From NCBI GenBank assembly GCA_026398575.1, contig JAPLSP010000007.1, forward strand, positions 1 to 6,735: a DNA stretch of 6,735 nucleotides, given 5' to 3'. How positions within the stretch are numbered: position 1 is the stretch's first letter; every line of letters begins with the position of its first letter. The DNA is from Candidatus Sumerlaeota bacterium. GTDB lineage: Bacteria > Sumerlaeota > Sumerlaeia > JADFCT01. Positions 6,678-6,735 of the stretch are shown in pieces. A model generated the notes under the pieces. It saw only the letters and a program-made list of their open reading frames with translations, did not search any database and was not told where the DNA came from. Position numbers and translations under genes: made by a program.

Positions 6678-6693
6678 TAGCTAAACAATCCCC

Positions 6694-6723
6694 TTGACGC
6701 GGCGAAAACTTGAAAAGCAGATT
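6694..6723 (+). promoter_or_regulatory. Weak promoter candidate at the right edge
   Basis: TTGACG (6694-6699) matches the sigma70 -35 box at five of six positions. CAGATT (6718-6723), 18 bases on, is a poor -10. It would drive a gene beyond the window. No coding start is seen in 6678-6735. Confidence 0.2.
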
Positions 6724-6735
6724 GGCAGGGATTTT

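Overview
This window holds four complete genes, all on the + strand, in GC-rich DNA. The exported Gfo/Idh/MocA-type dehydrogenase and the HEAT-repeat/discoidin protein are of subtypes typical of Planctomycetes, Verrucomicrobia, Lentisphaerae and similar environmental lineages (Hydrogenedentota, Sumerlaeota). That placement is an inference from protein style. The genus cannot be named from the sequence.

Layout. Bases 1-27 are one end of a palindromic repeat that is seen complete at 6588-6677. A leader of about 170 bases follows, then a Tat-exported Gfo/Idh/MocA oxidoreductase (197-1510). The gap 1511-1650 carries a small GC-rich hairpin and a 10-bp-period tandem repeat. Next comes an exported HEAT-repeat protein ending in an F5/8 type C (discoidin-like) domain (1651-4035). 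It overlaps by 11 nt an ornithine cyclodeaminase/mu-crystallin family enzyme (4025-5026). That gene in turn overlaps by 4 nt (ATGA) a single-chain protein of the iron-sulfur L-serine dehydratase family (5023-6582). Six bases after the last gene is a near-perfect 33-bp-arm inverted repeat, followed by about 60 bases with a weak promoter candidate.

How the genes may work together. The last three genes overlap and are probably co-transcribed. The final two form a plausible cytoplasmic pair: an Fe-S deaminase/dehydratase and an NAD(P)H-dependent imine reductase or amino-acid dehydrogenase. The dehydratase keeps the three cluster cysteines with exact family spacing, but several otherwise constant active-site motifs are changed. 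The reductase has Tyr where true ornithine cyclodeaminase has its catalytic Asp. Both enzymes have therefore probably left the textbook serine-to-pyruvate and ornithine-to-proline reactions. This pair is the best candidate in the window for an undescribed small pathway. The first two genes suggest envelope-located sugar or polysaccharide work, and their link to the pair is unclear.
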